NCBI RefSeq assembly: GCF_039544105.1 | Contig: NZ_BAABLA010000007.1 | From: Haloechinothrix_A salitolerans | GTDB lineage: Bacteria; Actinomycetota; Actinomycetes; Mycobacteriales; Pseudonocardiaceae | Length of the DNA stretch: 64,000 nucleotides | Strand: one strand, 5' to 3' | Shown here: positions 34,057 to 41,625 of the stretch, piece by piece | How positions within the stretch are numbered: the first letter of the stretch is position 1 | Layout of the letters: every line of letters starts with the position of its first letter | Position numbers and translations under genes: made by a program | Notes under the pieces: model-generated | The model's input: the letters and a program-made list of their open reading frames with translations, nothing else | Database searches by the model: none | What the model was told of the DNA's origin: nothing

Positions 34057-34965
34057 TCAGGCGGTGTCGCCCTTGCGGACCGACTCGACCCAGTCCGCCG
34101 CGCTCACGAAGTCCTCGTTGCCCGCGGCGGGCTGGATACTGGGCCTGACGCCGTCCGCCCTCGGGTGCGAGCCGAGGAACCGCAGGTGGCAGCGCCTGCG
34201 CAGCGCGGCGAGGGCATCTCCGATGCGGGGCTCGGCGACGTGGCCCTCGAAGTCGATGAAGAACCGGTACTCGCCGAAGCCTCCCTTGGACGGTCGCGCG
34301 TCGAGGCGGGTGAGGTTGATACCGCGGAACGCCAACTCGGTCAGGAGTTCGGACAGCGCACCGGTGCGGTTGACCGTCGCGGCGACGACCGACGTCCGGT
34401 CAGAACCGGTCGGCGCCGGCAGTTCACCGGGGCGTCGCAGCAGTAGGAACCGGGTTCGAGCATCCGGGATGTCGGCGACCTCGGTGGCGATGGTGCGCAG
34501 GGGGTAGTGCTCGACGGCGACAGGGGCGACGACGGCGGCGTCGTACTCACCGTCGCGCACCGCGATCGCGGCGGCGGCCGTCGACGCGGCGGCGACATGC
34601 CGGGCGGATGGCAGGTTCTGAGCGAGCCACCGCTGCACCTGCGCCAACGCGTGGGGGTGGCTGGCGACCGTGCGGACGTCGGCGGCATCGACGTTCGGCC
34701 TGGCGAGCACGCTGAAGTGGATGGGCAGCAATGCCTCGGCGACGGCGACGAGCGGTTCGTCCTCGGCGAGCCCGTCCAGCGTCGCGGTCACGGGCCCCTC
34801 GACCGAGTTCTCAACCGGCACGCACGCCGCATCGGTCTCGCCCTTACGGACCGCGGCGATCGCGAGACCGATGGAGTCGTACGGCACGAGTTCGCCCTCG
34901 GCGAGGGAGCGTGCGGCCTGCTCGGTGAAGGTTCCTCGCGGGCCGAAATAGGCAATCCGGGTCAC
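34057..34965 (-). CDS. pheA: Prephenate dehydratase
   Basis: PheA converts prephenate to phenylpyruvate in phenylalanine synthesis. The 302-residue protein begins RIAYFGPRGTFTEQAARSL, then VPVENSVEGPVTATLDGL. DARTRFLLLRRP contains the catalytic TRF motif. The C-terminal ACT domain (GALSELLTELAFRGINLTRLDARPS, then EYRFFIDFEGH) binds phenylalanine for feedback control. It is a stand-alone dehydratase with no chorismate mutase domain, as in other actinobacteria. The start at 34965 (MTRIAYFG) is unambiguous. The neighbouring histidine phosphatase gene mirrors M. tuberculosis Rv3838c-Rv3837c. Confidence 0.97.
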   Translation of the reverse strand: MTRIAYFGPRGTFTEQAARSLAEGELVPYDSIGLAIAAVRKGETDAACVPVENSVEGPVTATLDGLAEDEPLVAVAEALLPIHFSVLARPNVDAADVRTVASHPHALAQVQRWLAQNLPSARHVAAASTAAAAIAVRDGEYDAAVVAPVAVEHYPLRTIATEVADIPDARTRFLLLRRPGELPAPTGSDRTSVVAATVNRTGALSELLTELAFRGINLTRLDARPSKGGFGEYRFFIDFEGHVAEPRIGDALAALRRRCHLRFLGSHPRADGVRPSIQPAAGNEDFVSAADWVESVRKGDTA

Positions 34966-35139
34966 GGGAAAAGGTTACGCAGCGAGGGTCGGGCATGCTA
35001 AACCCGGATGGCCGCCAGAGGGACCCCGAGTGGAGTAGCGGCGAAATTTCGGGTCCGTGGGGTACCTCACCTGGCTGCCACAACAGCGAAGGGCATGTCA
35101 CCGGTTACACCCTGTGCAATTTTTTGTCACACTGGAGCT

Positions 35140-35757
35140 GTGACCACCGAATCGGGGACAACCCACAGTGGTACGGAGGACCGGGTACACCGGATGTGCC
35201 CGGAATTGGTGCTGTGCGCGCTCGATGAGGCCATGACCGAGGCATGGCAGTCCGTCGCGACGACGGAGCGTGCCCGAGTCCGAGTGCACCAAGGTTCGGT
35301 GCTCGATGTCTCCGCGCACGCCGTCGTCAGCCCAGCCAACTCACATGGCTGGATGCGGGGCGGCATCGATGCCATCTACTCCCGCGCCTTTCCCGGCGTC
35401 GAGCAGCATGTTCGCAGCGCGGTGCTCACGTATCACGGCGGCGAACTGCCCGTCGGACAGGCCGTCGTCGTGCCCACCGGTGAACCGCAGCCAGCGTGGC
35501 TGATTAGCGCGCCGACGATGCGCACACCCGGGGAGTGGCTGCCCGCCGACACGGTGCACCCCTACCTCGCCGCTCGTGCGGTGTTCGAGTTCTGGCGGAC
35601 CGGCGAGGTGGAATACGGCGTCAGCGCGCGGGGCGCCATCGACGTCATCGCGATGCCCGGCCTTGGCACCGGCGTCGGAGGGGTCGAACCGGCCAACTGC
35701 GCGCGACAGGTGGCAGCGGCATGGGACGAGGTATTCGGCCAGGCCGGCGCCACCTGA
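35140..35757 (+). CDS. Macro-domain (ADP-ribose-binding) protein
   Basis: The 205-residue protein carries the macro fold: VRVHQGSVLDVSAHAVVSPANSHG is strand 1 and the adenine-contacting loop, WMRGGIDAIYSRAFPG the substrate loop, VVVPTGEPQPAWLISAP the central strand, and IAMPGLGTGVGGVEP the phosphate-binding Gly loop. Such proteins bind or hydrolyse ADP-ribose derivatives. I take the GTG at 35140, with GGAG six bases upstream; earlier in-frame codons lie in the pheA promoter region. It is divergent from pheA and stands alone. No toxin gene or sirtuin partner is adjacent. Confidence 0.87.
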   Translation: MTTESGTTHSGTEDRVHRMCPELVLCALDEAMTEAWQSVATTERARVRVHQGSVLDVSAHAVVSPANSHGWMRGGIDAIYSRAFPGVEQHVRSAVLTYHGGELPVGQAVVVPTGEPQPAWLISAPTMRTPGEWLPADTVHPYLAARAVFEFWRTGEVEYGVSARGAIDVIAMPGLGTGVGGVEPANCARQVAAAWDEVFGQAGAT

Positions 35758-35954
35758 CCGGTCACGAACCCCAGTCACCAGACGTCGCGACCCCTCGTGA
35801 TCAGCTTGCGGAATACGACGATTCCGGCGGACACTGACGTGTGAGTATCGTGTGAGTCCGGTGCGGTTGGTCACAGCGCCTATGCGGCAGGGCAGCTTGC
35901 TGTTTTCATCGAATCCCATCGCAGTGTTGATCGGTGAGGCCAAGGGAGGCTTCG

Positions 35955-36887
35955 ATGGCGAGGGTGCGCGAGCTGACCCCGTACGTCGAGCTTGACCGGG
36001 ATCAGTGGCGCGAGCTTCGCCGGTCGACGCCGCTGCCGCTGACGTCGGCGGAACTGGTTCGGTTACGCGGGCTCGGTGAACAAGTCGATCTCGCGGAGGT
36101 CGCCGACGTCTATCTTCCGCTGTCCCGCCTGATCAACTTGCAGGTCGCCGCCCGGCAGCAGCTCTACGAGGCGACGACGACGTTCCTCGGCGAAGACACC
36201 CAAGGCACCAAGGTTCCGTTCGTTATCGGCATAGCGGGCAGCGTCGCGGTCGGCAAGTCGACCACCGCCCGTATCCTGCGCACGCTACTCGCTCGTTGGC
36301 CCGACCATCCCCGAGTCGATCTGGTCACCACCGACGGCTTCCTGTATCCGCGCGCCGAGCTGATGCGGCGCGGGATCATGCACCGCAAGGGCTTCCCGGA
36401 AAGCTACGACCGCAGAGCGCTGCTGCGGTTCGTCACCGAGGTCAAGTCCGGCGCGGATGAGGTCAGCGCGCCGGTGTACTCCCACAAGCTCTACGACCGG
36501 CTCGCCGGTGAGGAGCACGTGGTACGACGGCCGGACATCCTCATCGTGGAGGGGCTCAACGTCCTACAGCCGCACCCGCGGCTCGCGGTGTCTGACCTGT
36601 TCGACTTCTCGCTGTACGTCGACGCGCACACCGACGACATCAAACAGTGGTACATCGATCGTTTCCTGACGCTGCGCGACACCGCGTTCGCCGACCCCGA
36701 CTCGCACTTCCACCACTTCGCGGGGTTGGACGACGAGGAGGCCCGCGCCGAGGCCGAGCACTTGTGGTCCACGATCAACGAGCCGAACCTGATCGAGAAC
36801 ATCCTGCCGACGCGCCCGCGCGCGACGCTGGTGTTGCGCAAGGACACCGACCACTCGATCAACCGCGTACGGCTACGCAAGCTGTAG
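35955..36887 (+). CDS. coaA: Pantothenate kinase, type I
   Basis: CoaA phosphorylates pantothenate in the first step of coenzyme A synthesis. The 310-residue protein has Walker A GIAGSVAVGKST, DLVTTDGFLYPRAEL, KGFPESYDRRALLRF, YSHKLYDR, ILIVEGLNVLQ (Walker B-like), and a C-terminal pattern LPTRPRATLVLRKDTDHS. The ATG at 35955 has AGGGAGG five bases upstream; an in-frame GTG at 35934 is less likely. The length matches the E. coli and mycobacterial enzymes. A 197 bp upstream gap presumably contains its promoter. Confidence 0.96.
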   Translation: MARVRELTPYVELDRDQWRELRRSTPLPLTSAELVRLRGLGEQVDLAEVADVYLPLSRLINLQVAARQQLYEATTTFLGEDTQGTKVPFVIGIAGSVAVGKSTTARILRTLLARWPDHPRVDLVTTDGFLYPRAELMRRGIMHRKGFPESYDRRALLRFVTEVKSGADEVSAPVYSHKLYDRLAGEEHVVRRPDILIVEGLNVLQPHPRLAVSDLFDFSLYVDAHTDDIKQWYIDRFLTLRDTAFADPDSHFHHFAGLDDEEARAEAEHLWSTINEPNLIENILPTRPRATLVLRKDTDHSINRVRLRKL

Positions 36888-36919
36888 CCGGGCGGCGCCG
36901 ACCGACGGCAACGACCGCT

Positions 36920-36937
36920 AAGGGCCGGTGCGCCCTT
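36920..36937 (+). terminator. Candidate terminator of coaA
   Basis: AAGGGC, a six-base loop, then GCCCTT and further pyrimidines, 33 bases after the coaA stop. The stem is short (six base pairs), so support is modest. Confidence 0.35.
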
Positions 36938-36972
36938 TCCCGGCGACGCACCTCGCGTGAGACTCTGCGGTG

Positions 36973-37806
36973 ATGCGGCGAGTTCTCCTCGTGATGGTGG
37001 TGCTGATGGGCGTCTTTGGTGTGATCGTCGGAGGCATGTATGCCGCGCAACGCAGCCTGATCTATCAGCCGTCGCCAGGCCCGCTCCCGAGCGCGTCCGA
37101 CGTGCTGCCCGGCGGGCAGGACGTCACGCTGCGCACCGACGACGGGCTCACGCTGTCGGCATGGTTCTTCCCGGCTCGTGGTTCCGCGGCCGCCGCCGAC
37201 GACGCCCCGGTTGTCCTGGTAGCGCAGGGCAACGGAGGCAACCGCGGCGGCCGGGTAGAACTGGCACGCGCGGTAACGCGACACGGCATCTCGGTCCTGC
37301 TGTTCGACTACCGAGGCTACGGCGAGAACCCCGGTGACCCCACAGAGGACGGCCTCGCCCACGACGTCCGAGCCGCCTACGACTATCTGATCTCGGAGCG
37401 CGGCGTGCCACGGGAGCGGCTGTTCTACTTCGGCGAAAGCCTCGGCTGCGGCGTCGTCAGCGCCCTTGCCATCGAACGCCCGCCAGCCGGGATGGTGCTG
37501 CGGTCGCCGTTCACAAACCTCGCCGCCGTCGCCTCGGAGCACTACCCATGGCTGCCGGTACGGCTGCTACTCAAAGACCGCTACCCGGTCGCGGACAATG
37601 TGACCGCGCTCGACGACGTCCCAATGGTCATCGTCTACGGGACGGCGGACTCGATCGTGCCGCCAGCGCTGAGCGAACGAGTCGCCGATGCGGCGAACGC
37701 ACGCAGCGTCGCGGTCGAAGGCGCGGGCCATAACGACCGGGTACTGCTGGACGGCCCCGAGCTGGTCGACGCACTGGTCGAGATCGTCAGGTCAGCTACG
37801 CGCTAA
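36973..37806 (+). CDS. Membrane-anchored Bem46/ABHD-like alpha/beta hydrolase
   Basis: A 277-residue serine hydrolase. One N-terminal membrane helix (LLVMVVLMGVFGVIVGGMYA) is followed by YQPSPGPLPSA and the fold. VVLVAQGNGGNRGGR is the oxyanion loop, LFDYRGYGENPGDPTEDG strand 4, YFGESLGCGVVSAL the nucleophile elbow with Ser, IVYGTADSIVPPA the acid Asp, and EGAGHND the His. This matches the Bem46/ABHD12-17 group, usually esterases or thioesterases at membranes. ATG 36973 is preceded by an in-frame GTG at 36970. The gene is downstream of coaA; no functional link is evident. Confidence 0.88.
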   Translation: MRRVLLVMVVLMGVFGVIVGGMYAAQRSLIYQPSPGPLPSASDVLPGGQDVTLRTDDGLTLSAWFFPARGSAAAADDAPVVLVAQGNGGNRGGRVELARAVTRHGISVLLFDYRGYGENPGDPTEDGLAHDVRAAYDYLISERGVPRERLFYFGESLGCGVVSALAIERPPAGMVLRSPFTNLAAVASEHYPWLPVRLLLKDRYPVADNVTALDDVPMVIVYGTADSIVPPALSERVADAANARSVAVEGAGHNDRVLLDGPELVDALVEIVRSATR

Positions 37807-37987
37807 CCGTGTCACTGCTCCGACAGTGGGCCAACTGTAGTTCTATCGGGGGAATTTGGTCCCTCATTTCCAGTCCTTTGGCCTATACCAGAGGCAGGGT
37901 GTGTGGCCTGACTCTTGAGTCTGCACCCGGCCGTGCGTATGCGGGACATATGCACGGGCGAACCACCCCCGATCCTGGAGGAAGCCG

Positions 37988-38146
37988 ATGTTCAGCGCCA
38001 TCCTGACTTGGGCAGGCGCCATCCTCGGCATCGCCGTGCTGCTCGCCATGGCCTTCGGTCCCGTTGTCGCCGACTTCGACGCGGGTCGGTTCAAGCGGCA
38101 CTTTCGGCGTCGCGCTCACCGTGAGAACCACTCCGAGGTCGGCTGA
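37988..38146 (+). CDS. 52-residue single-span membrane protein
   Basis: A short gene with a strong Shine-Dalgarno (GGAGGAAG) ending five bases before its ATG. The product starts MFSAILTWAGAILGIAVLLA, a hydrophobic span of ~28 residues, and continues AMAFGPVVADFDAGRFKRHF, then a strongly basic tail (RRRAHRENHSEVG). The design, a membrane helix followed by an Arg/His-rich tail, fits a small membrane protein with its tail inside the cell. It lies 130 bp upstream of the stress-protein gene on the same strand. I do not recognise the family; the good RBS and clean topology argue that it is real. Confidence 0.6.
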   Translation: MFSAILTWAGAILGIAVLLAMAFGPVVADFDAGRFKRHFRRRAHRENHSEVG

Positions 38147-38276
38147 CCGGCACGCGAAGCGACGTGGCCTGCTGGTTCCTGAGACGCGACTGTGAGATCG
38201 CGCGCATCGGGCATTTACCATCCTGCTCGCACGTTGGTATGGGGGAAGCACCCTTTCGCGGAAAGGCGGACAACCT

Positions 38277-38780
38277 ATGACCACCGCATTCGCACAGAAC
38301 CAGCCGAGGAACCTGCCCGCGCTGCCAAGCGGCTGGCCCATCGGCTCGTATGAGACGTATGCGGAAGCACAGCGCGCCGTCGATCACCTCGCCGACGAAG
38401 ACTTCCCCGTCGCCGACGTGACCATCGTCGGTGTCGATCCAATGCTGGTCGAGCGCATCGCGGCACGCCTCACCTGGGGTAAGGTGCTGACACGTGGCGC
38501 GCTCTCCGGCGCGTGGTTCGGGCTGTTCGTAGGGTTGCTGCTGAGTCTGTTCTCCCCCGGCGCTGGCCTCACCCCCATCGTGATCGGTCTGGTCGCGGGC
38601 ATGGGCTTCGCGATGGTGTTCGCCGCCGTCGGCTACGGCTCGCAGCGTGGCCAGCGCGACTTCATCTCGACGAGCCAGCTTGTCGCGCAGCGTTACGACG
38701 TGCTGTGTCAGCCACGCAATGCCGAACGTGGCAGGGACATGCTCGCCAATCTCGCGGCGCGCAACCCGTCGAACTGGTAA
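38277..38780 (+). CDS. General-stress-type membrane protein (GSP 17M-like)
   Basis: The 167-residue protein has an N-terminal soluble part with WPIGSYETYAEAQRAVDHL and FPVADVTIVGVDP, matching the 17M general-stress domain. Two Gly-rich hydrophobic segments follow (ALSGAWFGLFVGLLLSLF and PIVIGLVAGMGFAMVFAAV). After these comes a short helical tail with AQRYDVLC. The family is widespread in actinobacteria and often induced by stress; the biochemical role is unknown. The ATG at 38277 is the only sensible start. A strong hairpin follows the stop. Confidence 0.85.
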   Translation: MTTAFAQNQPRNLPALPSGWPIGSYETYAEAQRAVDHLADEDFPVADVTIVGVDPMLVERIAARLTWGKVLTRGALSGAWFGLFVGLLLSLFSPGAGLTPIVIGLVAGMGFAMVFAAVGYGSQRGQRDFISTSQLVAQRYDVLCQPRNAERGRDMLANLAARNPSNW

Positions 38781-38791
38781 CTCCATCGCAC

Positions 38792-38830
38792 CCGGTGCTC
38801 CTGGCCCGTCGGGGAGGCCAGGAACACCGG
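38792..38830 (+). terminator. Terminator of the stress-protein gene
   Basis: CCGGTGCTCCTGGCC and GGCCAGGAACACCGG form a 15-bp stem with one mismatch around a nine-base loop, beginning 12 bases after the stop codon. There is no long T tract, as is common in high-GC actinomycetes. Confidence 0.65.
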
Positions 38831-39209
38831 ACGTCCTTAGCCTGACAGCTCACGACGTCCCATACACCCCGGAAACTACGAGTCCCCCTACGTACTCTCC
38901 ACTCGCGGGTCGTCGCCCCTTCGACCGCCCGCGAGTGGAAGCGTTCGCGGGTCGATTCGCCTGACCCGCCCCGCGTTCCGTGCCCGTGTCAGAGCCGCTT
39001 CCTACGCTGAGTTCGAACCAAACGCGACCGGCAGCCGGCGTGCCCCACCCCGCTACGCACCTCCGCCGACCCTGCGTCGAACTTCCGCTGAACTTGCCGG
39101 AGCGTCGGCTCGTTTGGTGCCAGGCAAGCCTGTGACCTGGTGCTTTACTGGCGCATGCAAAAACGTCGTCATCACCTGATCAGCGTGGATCAGCGGGCCA
39201 AGGGGGCAC
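38831..39209. other. Non-coding stretch upstream of the HTH-FGE gene
   Basis: The interval between the stress-gene terminator and the HTH-FGE gene holds the inverted repeat at 38898-38939 and no convincing gene. The promoter of the HTH-FGE gene should lie in the last ~150 bases. Confidence 0.5.
38898..38939. repeat. 12-bp inverted repeat sharing the 30971 palindrome core
   Basis: TCCACTCGCGGG at 38898-38909 and its exact complement CCCGCGAGTGGA at 38928-38939 surround an 18-base loop. The arm sequence is the same word found in the palindrome at 30971-30996, but with the arm order reversed. Confidence 0.65.
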
Positions 39210-40094
39210 ATGACCACGGTTCGACACTGGACCGGCAAGGAAGTTCGTGCACTGCGCACGGCCAAGCGGATGAGCGTCCGGGAGTTCGCGGCGCACCTCG
39301 GCGTCAGCGCCCGCATCGTGTCCCGCTGGGAGGCCGCAGGCGAGCGCATCCACCCACGGCCGGTCAACCAAGCCGCGCTCGACACCTCGCTCGCGCAGTC
39401 CAGCCCCGACGTGCGAGCGCGATTCTCGTTACTCGTGGCGACATCGACCGGACTCGAGGACACCGATGAACCGGGCGGCAGGGTCTTCCGACACCCCGCG
39501 GACGGCAAGCGGATGCTGCTCGTGCCAGCTGGCACCTTCCTGTCTGGTCTGGACAACCAGCCGATGTGGCTGCCGGGTTTCTACATCGACGCGCTGCCAA
39601 CGACCAACGTCGAATACGCCCGGTTCGTTGAGGCGACGGGGCATCGGCCACCACCACACTGGGACACTGGCGCCGACACGCGGAGTGCGCACCCGGTGGT
39701 CTCGGTGAACTGGCACGATGCGCGGGCGTACGCGACCTGGGCGGGCAAGGCACTACCAACCGCGGCGCAGTGGGAGAAGGCGGCCCGCGGCGCGCACGGC
39801 GACGTCTACCCGTGGGGCGGGCATGCTGGTGCGCGGCACTGCAATGCGCGGGAGTCCGGTATCGGCATGACCACCCCTGTGGACACCTACCCCACGGGCG
39901 CCAGCCCGTTCGGCGTGCTCGACCTGTGCGGCAACGCGTGGGAGTGGTCGACGACTCCCGGCTCGCCGGGTAGCTACCTACGCAAGGGCGGGTCGTTCGC
40001 GTGTCCGCTCAGCGACTGCGCGCCGTTCCGCGCGAGCGAGGCCGCCGCCGACGCCATCACCGACGACACGGGATTCCGTTGCGTGGTCGGGTGA
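39210..40094 (+). CDS. XRE-type HTH fused to a formylglycine-generating-enzyme domain
   Basis: The 294-residue protein joins two modules. Residues ~8-50 form a helix-turn-helix (EVRALRTAKRMSVREFAAHL, VSARIVSRWEAAGERI). Residues ~90-294 are an FGE/sulfatase-modifying domain: MLLVPAGTFLSGLDNQPMW, YIDALPTTNVEYARFVEATG, PVVSVNWHDARAYATWAGK, LPTAAQWEKAARG, FGVLDLCGNAWEW and LRKGGSFACPLSDCAPFRAS. Cys265 and Cys270 occupy the places of the copper-binding Cys pair of true FGEs. These facts suggest an active oxygenase-type domain under, or exerting, DNA-binding control. It is not next to a sulfatase gene. The target protein or small molecule is unknown. The ATG at 39210 gives MTTVRHWTGK. Confidence 0.85.
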   Translation: MTTVRHWTGKEVRALRTAKRMSVREFAAHLGVSARIVSRWEAAGERIHPRPVNQAALDTSLAQSSPDVRARFSLLVATSTGLEDTDEPGGRVFRHPADGKRMLLVPAGTFLSGLDNQPMWLPGFYIDALPTTNVEYARFVEATGHRPPPHWDTGADTRSAHPVVSVNWHDARAYATWAGKALPTAAQWEKAARGAHGDVYPWGGHAGARHCNARESGIGMTTPVDTYPTGASPFGVLDLCGNAWEWSTTPGSPGSYLRKGGSFACPLSDCAPFRASEAAADAITDDTGFRCVVG

Positions 40095-40138
40095 CGGGAT
40101 CGCCGTCATACCCGCCGCGTTGCTCGGGCCGTAGCAGC

Positions 40139-40915
40139 TCACAAGTCACCGAACGATCCGTGTCGCCCCGCCCCCGCCGCGAACCGCCCGGCACCTTCGA
40201 CAGCTTCCGAGAGCACGCCGACACCGTGGCGCAGCTCGTTGCGAATGGCGTCGTCGTCGGCCATGCCCTGCTGCTCCAGCAGCGACATCCGGTCACCGCG
40301 CAGACACGCCTGCGGGAACGCCGCGATGTCGGCGGCGAGCCGTTCGGCCGCCTCACGCGCTGAGCCCGGCTCGACCACCCGGTCGGCCAGTCCGATGGCC
40401 TGTGCCTCGGCGGCGTCGACCGGACGACCGGTCAGCACGAGGTCCAGGGCGCGGCCATGGCCGATCAGCCGGGGTAGCCGCACGGTTCCGCCGTCGATCA
40501 GCGGCACACCCCAGCGGCGACAGAACACCCCGAACACAGCATCCGACTCGACCACTCGCAGGTCGCACCAGATCGCCAACTCCAGCCCACCGGCGACCGC
40601 GTGTCCGGACACCGCCGCGATGACCGGCTTGCTCAGCCGCATCCTGGTCGGCCCCATGGGGCCGTCGCCGTCATCGGTGACCTGATTGCCCCGCTCGGTA
40701 CCGATCGCCTTGAGATCGGCACCGGCGCAAAATGTGCCGCCCTCGCCCCACAGCACCGCGACCCGCGCCTCGTCGTCGGCGTCGAACGCCCGGAACGCCT
40801 CGGCGAGCGCCGCGGCCGTCGGCCCGTCGACGGCGTTGCGCGCCGCCGGTCGAGACAGCACCACCGTGGTCACCGGCCCGCTTCGTTCGCTGCGCACCGC
40901 TGGTTGCTCTGTCAC
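40139..40915 (-). CDS. Enoyl-CoA hydratase/isomerase family protein (divergent)
   Basis: A 258-residue crotonase. VTTVVLSRPAARNAVDG is the family opening, GGTFCAGADLKAIG and SGHAVAGGLELAIW form the oxyanion hole, and VVESDAVFGVFCRRWGVPL follows. One catalytic Glu (in VVESD) is present, but the second, normally in a PE-x-x-x-G motif, is replaced here (FCRRWG). It may be an isomerase or a different acyl-CoA enzyme rather than a hydratase. The GTG at 40915 is the natural start. The gene is divergent from the TetR operon across 98 bp with a putative operator, so it probably belongs to the same regulon. Confidence 0.85.
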   Translation of the reverse strand: MTEQPAVRSERSGPVTTVVLSRPAARNAVDGPTAAALAEAFRAFDADDEARVAVLWGEGGTFCAGADLKAIGTERGNQVTDDGDGPMGPTRMRLSKPVIAAVSGHAVAGGLELAIWCDLRVVESDAVFGVFCRRWGVPLIDGGTVRLPRLIGHGRALDLVLTGRPVDAAEAQAIGLADRVVEPGSAREAAERLAADIAAFPQACLRGDRMSLLEQQGMADDDAIRNELRHGVGVLSEAVEGAGRFAAGAGRHGSFGDL

Positions 40916-40982
40916 TGCTCTACTCCTCCCGTCGCGGGAACGTCGAAAGCGCCGGAAACGCCACTCTGCCACCAGTCTTGCA

Positions 40983-41005
40983 TGAAGCAGTGAATCCGTG
41001 CTTCA
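40983..41005. promoter_or_regulatory. Candidate TetR operator
   Basis: TGAAGCA, nine bases, then TGCTTCA form an inverted repeat eight bases before the TetR ATG and between the two divergent genes. TetR regulators typically bind such palindromes in the shared promoter. No other palindrome of similar quality is present in the 98 bp gap. Confidence 0.55.
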
Positions 41006-41013
41006 CTTCTTGT

Positions 41014-41625
41014 ATGGCCTACCGGCGCACGCCCGCGGTGCAGGCACGGCTCGACGCCCAGCGGCAAGCCGTGCTGGACGGCGCGATCACTGTGCTCAGC
41101 AAGGACGGCTATGCGGGCTGCTCGATGTCCGCCGTCGCGGCGGAGGCGGGTGTCGCCACCGGAACCCTGTACCGACACTTCCCCAGCAAGTCCGCGCTCG
41201 CCGTCGAGTTGTTCCGCACCGTCGTCAGCCGCGAGGTCGCCGCCGTCGAGGAAGCCGCCAATCGCGACGGCGATCTGACTGAGCGCATCGTCGCCGTCAT
41301 GGAGACCTTCGCCCGCCGCGCGCTCAAGGCACCCCGGCTGGCATACGCGCTGTTGGCTGAGCCGGTCGACCCGGCCGTCGACGCCGAACGATTGGTCTTC
41401 CGCAAACGCTTCCGCGACATCTTCGCCGAACGCATCGCCGAGGGTGTCGCCGCCGGCGTGCTGCCACCACAGGATGCCGAGGTCACGGCCGCCGCCCTGG
41501 TCGGAGCCGGTGGCGAGGCATTGATTGGGCCGCTCGTGAACGGAGCGGCCGAACCCGACGTCATCCCGGCGTTCGTCACCTTCACTATCCGGGCACTAGG
41601 AGCTTCAGATGCCACCCACGCATGA
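41014..41625 (+). CDS. TetR-family transcriptional regulator
   Basis: A 203-residue regulator. Residues ~20-65 form the TetR DNA-binding domain: AVLDGAITVLSKDGYAGCSM, AVAAEAGVATGTLYRHFPSK with the recognition helix, then a ligand-binding all-helical C-terminus. The ATG at 41014 starts eight bases after the candidate operator. Its 3' end overlaps the acyl-CoA dehydrogenase gene by 17 bases, so it heads a four-gene transcript and probably controls that transcript and the divergent crotonase gene. The ligand is likely an acyl-CoA or related compound, by analogy with other TetR regulators beside acyl-CoA genes. Confidence 0.92.
   Translation: MAYRRTPAVQARLDAQRQAVLDGAITVLSKDGYAGCSMSAVAAEAGVATGTLYRHFPSKSALAVELFRTVVSREVAAVEEAANRDGDLTERIVAVMETFARRALKAPRLAYALLAEPVDPAVDAERLVFRKRFRDIFAERIAEGVAAGVLPPQDAEVTAAALVGAGGEALIGPLVNGAAEPDVIPAFVTFTIRALGASDATHA

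Noticed and set aside
35140..35757. A DarT/DarG-type toxin-antitoxin system around the macro-domain gene
   Set aside because: No DarT-like ADP-ribosyltransferase gene is adjacent; the neighbours are pheA and coaA.
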